DNA of 39,792 bases from Hypsibius dujardini (Eukaryota; Tardigrada; Eutardigrada; Parachela; Hypsibiidae): assembly GCA_001579985.1 (NCBI GenBank), contig LRSR01006287.1, positions 1 through 39,792 of the forward strand. Direction: 5' to 3'. Below are positions 33,972-39,792 of the stretch, piece after piece (position 1 is the first letter of the stretch; every line of letters begins with the position of its first letter). Both the position numbers and the translations under genes were made by a program. The notes beneath the pieces are model-generated. The model was not told the origin of the DNA. It saw nothing but the letters and a program-made list of their open reading frames with translations, and made no database searches.

Positions 33972-34050
33972 GTCTGCCTGTGTGTAGCGGTCTCTGCCTG
34001 CGTTCAGCGGTTTCTGCCTGTGTTCAGCGGTTTCTGCCTGTGTTCCCGTT
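33972..34050. repeat. 20-nt tandem repeat, about four copies
   Basis: Unit TCTGCCTGTGTTCAGCGGTT with a few changes in the first two and last copies. Confidence 0.9.
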
Positions 34051-34536
34051 CAGTGACTGGAGGAGGGACGACGGCACGTCCGCGACAGCTGGCGCGCCTT
34101 TAATGTTCATTACCACAAGTTCGCCGCGTTCGCGAAGTATTGCGGTCGCGGGTGGAGCAATTGGGCCACATTATCATCCACTCTCTGAATCTGCTCCTGT
34201 TGGTTGATCGCGATCGCGACCGCCGCCACTGGACAATCATCTGGGCAAAGTGCCGTTTCTTTTGAAACCGTTTTCTTTTCTTTTGAGGTACGTGTGTCGT
34301 GTGTCAGTTTACAACTCTAGCTGCGCCCATAGTAACGCGACCTGCTTTCGGTTCGAAGCTCCGCCTGTACGGTAAGGACACAGAAGTCTGTTCGTGGCAA
34401 GTTTAGACTGTTCTTGTTTTTGAAAATTGCTTTGAAAAATAAATCATAGCAAGAACCTCGTGAAAAGCCTTGAAATAAAAACTGTCCCAACTTGGCACGA
34501 ACCTGACTTCTTTATACCTGACTTTTGACTTGGGAA

Positions 34537-34602
34537 TGTAATTTCGCCTTCATCGAATGTAATTTTGCCTTCATCGAATGTAATTTCGCCTTCATCGAAT
34601 GT
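34537..34602. repeat. 21-nt tandem repeat, three copies
   Basis: Unit GTAATTTCGCCTTCATCGAA plus T, repeated three times with one C-to-T change in the middle copy. Confidence 0.95.
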
Positions 34603-34947
34603 ATTATCGAATTTGTTACAAGTTGTCCGGATGTTTATTGTCCGTAGAAAATTGCCACAGTTATCACTGACACACTCTTGTTACGCCATTTATTTATTTA
34701 TTGATCTTCTGTTTATGATTGATTTTTGCCGCTCACGTACTCGTGGATGTGATATCTGCCGATACAACTCCCCACTTCGCGGTGTAATATCCTGTCATCT
34801 TGAAGCCTGTTTCATATTTCTCGAAATTCTAATTGCGTATCGTTGTGTGCATTTCAAGGAACAGCACTCATATCCACTCACGAAAAAAGGTTGTTATTCA
34901 CCCTTCACGACCTAGAATCTGTCACGATTCGTCATAATCATAATACA

Positions 34948-35335
34948 CCACTGCATGTGTGGTACTATTCTCTCTCTCTTAATGCACCCCTCCCACTGCA
35001 TGTGTAATATGAGGCAAGGTCTGTATTTCGGCTCACCCTCCACTTGGTCGATAAATCGGCTCACTCATAGGTTTCTCTTTGATGGCAGGTGCTTGATTGT
35101 TTGATTTTTAGAACTGCTATAGTATACTAGGATATAGTATAGCAAATCAAACATTCAAGCAGCTGCCATCAAAGAGAAACCTATGAGTGAGCCGATTTAT
35201 GGACCAAGTGGAGGGCGAGCCGAAATACAGACTTCGCCTCATACTATACTCTCTTAATGCACCCCTTCGCTGCATGTGTAGTATAGTGCACCCTTGGCAG
35301 CATGTGTAGTATAATGCACCCCTTCGCAGCACCAT
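34948..35335. repeat. Tandem array (about 30-45 nt units) interrupted by foldback element
   Basis: Units contain TTAATGCACCCCT, CTGCATGTGTAGT and an ACTATACTCTC linker. Two units lie left of the foldback at 35010-35241 and about three lie right of it. Confidence 0.75.
35010..35241. mobile_element. Foldback/MITE-like element, family A copy 2 (232 bp), inserted in a tandem array
   Basis: Same length and arrangement as 10831-11062: ends TGAGGCAAGGTCTGTATTTC and its reverse complement, with an internal CTTGATTGTTTGATT and central CTATAGTATACTAGGA. Flanked by TA on both sides (35008-35009 and 35242-35243), which fits a TA target-site duplication. Arms are nearly perfect, so it looks fairly young. 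No coding capacity. Confidence 0.85.
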
Positions 35336-35560
35336 CCTGTACCGCGTCGCTGTTGGTTTTTTTTTGTTAATCCGGCTTTCTCTGACTTTTTTCAGGCGTA
35401 ACAAAACTCGTTTGCCCGTCTCTCGCGTCCGGCCCCGAAAAACGCGCCACACAACTCACGCACACTCACGTCGGCACAACTTATTTTTCGCGGAAAAGCG
35501 CACCCCCCCCCACAAATGACCTCTGGCGACGAGGTGGACGACGACACAGCATGGTCCGTT

Positions 35561-35571
35561 ATATATATATA
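35561..35571 (+). promoter_or_regulatory. Candidate TATA box for the TMEM8/PGAP6-like gene
   Basis: TATATATATAG lies about 100 nt before the start codon at 35663. The AT run could instead be a microsatellite. Confidence 0.3.
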
Positions 35572-35662
35572 GTGCAAATACACAGTCACCATTCACGCTC
35601 GGAATGGTGTGACTTTTTTCCGCATTATTATCCGATGGAATTGTCAAAGACCCTCTAAAAGA

Positions 35663-38600
35663 ATGTCGACACAGCTGAGTGTGACGTCACCGTTGCTGTT
35701 CCTGCTCCTGCTGGTGGTGTTATCGATCGATATCAGCCGTGGCAGTCAACTGCAGGAGGAGCAACTCCCGTCGCCCTCCATCTCCCCCTTCGTGGAAGGA
35801 GGCCTGAATTACCACGTGAAGCAAGTGAACGGCGGTCGCCGGCTCTCCATCTTCACCTCCTACAAGGACGTCGTCCTCACCGAATTCCGCATGCCGGGCG
35901 AGAGTGTGGCCGCCATTTTCGGGGTCGCCTCCACCAGCAACCCGGCAGGGTGTGCCGCGGACAAGACCATCTCGGTGGCGATCCAGCACGCGGGCTTCCC
36001 GTTCCTGTGGGCCAACTACACCGGCACCAGCGGGGTCTTTATGGGCCGCGACCCGGCCATGATGATGGAGTACCCCGCGACGGATAACCTGTGGAAGATC
36101 ACGGTGCCAGCGCCGCGGACCGGGCTGTGGTACGCGGCGGTGTCGATGCGGGCCAACGTGTCGAACCACATCAAGCAGAAGGGACTGTTCTCCAAGTGCG
36201 AGGTGACCTGTGTGTTGTCGTTTCTGACGTCTGCACACATGGGCGGAGTGGTGCAGCTGGCCTCGGGCGAGAAGTATGAGTTCAAGTCGTCGTCATTGGA
36301 GCCCGAAGCGCCATCTTATCAGCTGTTCAAGATGTGCTTGATGGTGAGTGGTTGTTGCTGACAGGGCGAGTAACTGGTTGAAGGGGCGTCACACAGCCGC
36401 ATTTTTTGTAATTTTGTTGTCGGACAGTCAAAGGCCAGACAGGGTTTGAAGTCACATAGACAGAACAGCAGACTCTTCCGTAAGACAGGCAGACAAACAA
36501 ACAAACAGAAACATAGGCAGGCAGACAAGCACGCAGGCAGACAGCTACGGATGATGAAAAATAGACAGACAGACAGACATGCAAACACGTACCCAGACAG
36601 TTACAGATGAGGAAAAGTAGGCAGACAGGGAGAGCTGAGTGTCGGAGATTCTGGAGAGCAGACCGAAAAAGAGTAAATGGAATAATCTTCAGACAAGCAT
36701 CAGTGCAGACATCAAGACAAATGGGGAAAAAGAGGGAAGAAAGGCAGGGAAACAGGCATACAGACAAGCACTCAGCAGACGATGAGGTAGTCAGGGAAAG
36801 ACGTATTAGAAAATAATTGGCAGATAGGTACGAGGTACGAGGTACTCGTATAGGTACAGGCACTGAGGCAGTTGGTTAGATTTCCGACAGTTAAATGGGA
36901 AGGTTAAGGCAAGTTTGGGAAGCTGATTCGTTGACCATTGGCTCTGTCCAAATTCATTAGAACCGATTAACGCAGTTCGACTACATTTTCAGTGTACAAG
37001 CTGTAAAGTACGATATTTTTTTTCTGTCTAGGAGGATCGATATGACGCCGTCGACGTTCAAGTGCACTGTGACGTCGGCTGTCCGCTGATTGTCAGAGCT
37101 CGCTCCGACGGCCTGCCCATCGTGGGGGCCAAGAACGGCTCCGTCCACACCTTGACCTGTCAAGGCGGCTTCTGCGCCATGACGTATGAACCCATCCAAA
37201 AAACCTGTCAATACGTGGCGGTGAACTTTGCCGGGACAGCCAACTTCAGTCTGACGGTGACGGCCGTGCGATGCCGCAAACCGGTAACCCGGCTCCCAAC
37301 GGAGGCCGACATGGTGGCTAAGAAGCGACAACTGAGTTTTGATCCCGACACGGAGAGGAGAAGGGATCGAACGGGGGAGATTTCGAACACGAAGAACAAG
37401 ATCCCGGATGTGGCACTGGCGAATGAGTCGTTTTATCACGGAGAGGCTAGCGTAGAGGTGAGGACGGTAGGCAAACTGGAAGTCATGCAGCAAATAAACA
37501 GACATGCAGGCAGATTAGACAGACAGTTAGTCAGACACATAGGCAACACTGAAGCAGGCAGACAGAGGAATAAACAGACTTGTAAGCAGATAGATGGATA
37601 ATTGACAAACTGAGAGACATACACGCAACCAATAGAGCGAGCGGACAGACCGACCAACAAATAAGTACATAGACAATTAATTTTAGAGACATTCCTGCAG
37701 ACAAATTGACGGATGATTGGGGGGACAGATACATAGTCAAACAATAGAGCGGGCTCGCGGACAGAAAGATAGACAAAAAATAATTTTAGAGACTGATATG
37801 TAGACAGATGGCCAGGTAGTCGGACAGACAGACAGACATATAGGCATCTGATTGGGCATGTTGGTAGGTAGGCAAATCAATAGGCAGACAAATAGCTATC
37901 ATTCAGACAACAAGACAGAGTTGACGACTAGTCAAATATTTTCCTTTTTCAGCAACCTCTGTGCCCTTATATTTTGGGGATGGCACGGCTGGACGTCGGA
38001 CCTGCATTCACGTCCTCTTTCGGACTGAACAAGTACGAATGGCCCAGCACGGAATCGCTCTTTCTGCCGACGGCAGTCTACTCCGACACAATACTAAAAT
38101 TCGACGTGACGCCGTACAAAGACACTGGCGGAACCTTGTCGGTCTCGTTGAACCTCACCGGCTCGGCTTTACCTGATCTCCGCAATTTTACGGTCGTCGC
38201 GTGTCTCAATACCGGTCAAGGTTCCCGATTTAATGTGAGTCAACGTCCCACGCCTCCTACGCCTCCACCAACCGGCAGATGTCTCGTTGTCCAACTGTTT
38301 TTGTTAATGTCTGTTTTTGTCTGACTGTTTTCTGCCTTTGTAATTTTGTCTACTTTCTCTAGAATAATTATTTGTAATTAGTTTTCATATAGTTTTATGT
38401 TTGATTCCATGTCTGTTTGTGCTGGCTGCGTTAGGCCTGTAATCTGTGTGCCTGTCTACGCTGTGGTACTTCCTGTAGGCATTTGAATAGCCTATCGACC
38501 TTTTCGCCTTGAATTTAGCACTCCACCCCTTTTGTTCATTTTTTCCTTTACACAGATTTTAAGCACTTGTCGCGGGCCACTTCTCGTGGTGAATGACACT

Positions 38601-39654
38601 CATCTGTACGAGGAGGTTGTCCTACCCTACCCGGAAGTGGGCACCTACTACTTCAACCTACAAGGGATCCCGTTAGTTGGCGGCGGCACTCCCACTTCCG
38701 ACTTCCCGCTTATCTACGTCCCTGTCCACGTTGCAGTAAGAATGAATTTATTTCTTTAACTGCTTTTATTAATATTGATCCATCGTTTCTTGCGTGATTT
38801 GCAGGTGAGGCTGGATCAGTGCATGAAGGGCACGTGTGGACCGTATGGCACCTGTAAGGTCTTCCTCAACAGCGGTGTCATGATCACGTCTGCCTGTGTC
38901 TGTGCTGCCGGCTGGAAAGGGTGGGACTGTCAAGACGGCTCGGAAGCCGAATCAACGGTCACACTCATCATGGCCGTGGTCTTCCTCACGCTGAGCAACC
39001 TCATCTTCCTCCCGGCCGCGGTGGTGGCTATTCGACGGGAGTACTATCCCGAAGCTGTCGTCTATCTTTGTACTTGCTTCTTTAGCTCATTTTACCGTAA
39101 GCAGTTCGAAAGCATTGATAGGCTATATGACTACTTAAATTCATCTGAACATACAGACAGGCAGACATACCGGCAGATGGTCACAGACAGACAGATAGAC
39201 ATACAGACAAATGGTTAGATAGGCAGTCATGCAGATGACCAAACAGGCAGACATACAGACAGACAGGCATTAAGCATTTCAGGCATGCGATGAAGGCAGG
39301 ATACATGAAATGAGGAGCACACATATTTCTGAAGACAGCTTCCTTTGTTTGCGCATCGAATTTAATTTCGTTACTTTTATTTGCAGATGCCTGTGATCAG
39401 CCGCTGAAGCGGTTCTCGCTTTGCATTATGGATTACGGCGTCCTGCAGTTCTGTGATTTCAACGTCAGCATTTTGTCCTTCTGGATGACCATCATCGCCA
39501 TGGCCGACCTGCCGGCTCACCTCCGCTCTGTCGCCCACATTGCGGGCGCCATCGGAATTGCCTTAGGGGTGGAGTACGAGAAAACGGGCATTTGGGTCTT
39601 CGCGGTGCCGGCCATCGTGGCGCTCCTTATAACAGGAACCTCTTGGGGTTTCCG
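35663..39654 (+). CDS. TMEM8/PGAP6-like multi-pass membrane protein, N-terminal part, 6 exons, continues past right edge
   Basis: Exons 35663-36343, 37032-37457, 37953-38234, 38556-38735, 38805-39096, 39387-39654; all phases agree, giving 709 residues before the last visible donor (GTACGT). The frame runs on only five residues past it to a TGA, which I read as intron. Signal peptide at 1-28 (LLFLLLLVVLSI). A large extracellular region with paired Cys follows, then an EGF-like module (about 528-563: CMKGTCGPYGTCK, ACVCAAGWKGWDC), then membrane segments starting VTLIMAVVFLTLSNLIFLP. The block FFSSFYHACDQP plus LQFCDF is the TMEM8 (CREST superfamily) signature with the conserved Ser, His and Asp; its His codon is split by intron 5. 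PGAP6/TMEM8A is a GPI-specific phospholipase A2 that releases GPI-anchored proteins. Catalytic activity here is inference, since the last helices with further His residues lie outside the window. Confidence 0.88.
36449..36800. repeat. Degenerate (CAGA)n sequence in intron 1 of the TMEM8/PGAP6-like gene
   Basis: AGACAGGCAGACAAACA and TAGACAGACAGACAGAC blocks spread through intron 36344-37031. Confidence 0.85.
37493..37925. repeat. Degenerate (CAGA)n sequence in intron 2 of the TMEM8/PGAP6-like gene
   Basis: AGACAGACAG, GGACAGACAGACAGACA and many decayed AGACA units cover most of intron 37458-37952. Confidence 0.85.
39152..39270. repeat. Degenerate (CAGA)n array in intron 5 of the TMEM8/PGAP6-like gene
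   Basis: ACAGACAGGCAGACATA and CATACAGACAGACAGGCA blocks inside intron 39097-39386. Confidence 0.9.
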
Positions 39655-39737
39655 GTACGTCAACGACTATTGAAAATACCCACCTACGAATCACAGGCAT
39701 ACAGCCAGGATCAGACCGACTGAGGCAAACAGATAGT

Positions 39738-39792
39738 CGGCCAACGAACCAGACAGACAGACTGGCTGACAGACAGACAGACAGACAGACAG
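39738..39792. repeat. (CAGA)n array at the right edge, in the next intron of the TMEM8/PGAP6-like gene
   Basis: GACAGACAGACTGGCTGACA then pure GACA units reach the end of the window, so the array continues outside. Confidence 0.9.

Larger units (their letters stand above)
31332..35662. other. Intergenic gap between MEMO1 and the TMEM8/PGAP6-like gene
   Basis: 4.3 kb without a recognisable gene. It contains a (CAGA)n-derived stretch (31910-32262), a GCAG run (about 32907-32923), a 20-nt tandem repeat (33972-34050), a 21-nt tandem repeat (34537-34602), a tandem array around 34950-35335 with a foldback element inside it, and a TATA-like run before the next gene. Open frames of up to about 136 codons carry no family motif. 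Confidence 0.7.

Noticed and set aside
34345-34375. GGTTCGAAGCTCC resembling a tRNA B box
   Set aside because: No A box at the right distance and no cloverleaf arms could be drawn.
39655-39673. Ending the TMEM8/PGAP6-like protein at the TGA at 39671
   Set aside because: A strong GTACGT donor sits at 39655, and the family has further membrane helices after this point, so the gene most likely continues outside the window.

Overview
This is nuclear DNA from an animal, most likely a compact invertebrate genome. Every gene is split by short GT-AG introns (about 50 bases to 2 kb), intergenic gaps are 1.3-4.3 kb, and the gene set is bilaterian. I could not place the phylum. Five protein-coding genes were rebuilt by joining exons whose reading phases agree at every junction: a KMT2C/D (MLL3/4) histone methyltransferase (N-terminal half only), an SDS3-like Sin3-complex subunit, a large coiled-coil protein I do not recognise, a Ly6/three-finger surface protein, MEMO1, and a TMEM8/PGAP6-like membrane protein (partial); that is six loci, two of them cut by the window edges.

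Layout. 1-9456 (minus): KMT2C/D-like gene running off the left edge, with an extended PHD, six PHD fingers and an HMG box visible. 11693-15091 (minus): SDS3-like gene, in the same direction and directly upstream of KMT2. 15092-16405: gap shared with a divergent plus-strand gene. 16406-21660 (plus): 17-exon coiled-coil gene. 25400-27613 (plus): Ly6 protein. 29329-31331 (plus): MEMO1. 35663-39654 (plus): TMEM8/PGAP6-like gene running off the right edge.

The non-coding part is rich in structured repeats. I count at least nine long inverted repeats (about 80-230 bp). Two of these are copies of one 232-bp foldback element and two are copies of a second family of about 120 bp. They sit in introns, in the divergent promoter gap, just after a stop codon and between genes. 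There are also many degenerate (GACA)n arrays, several concentrated in introns of the TMEM8-like gene, a heptamer minisatellite, a pentamer array and several tandem repeats of about 20 nt.

Functionally, the left third carries two chromatin regulators (H3K4 methylation and Sin3/HDAC corepression) on one strand. The right half carries a predicted GPI-anchored Ly6 protein and a homologue of a GPI-cleaving phospholipase family, with MEMO1 between them. No co-regulation can be shown from sequence alone. No convincing tRNA, rRNA, CRISPR or coding transposon was seen.
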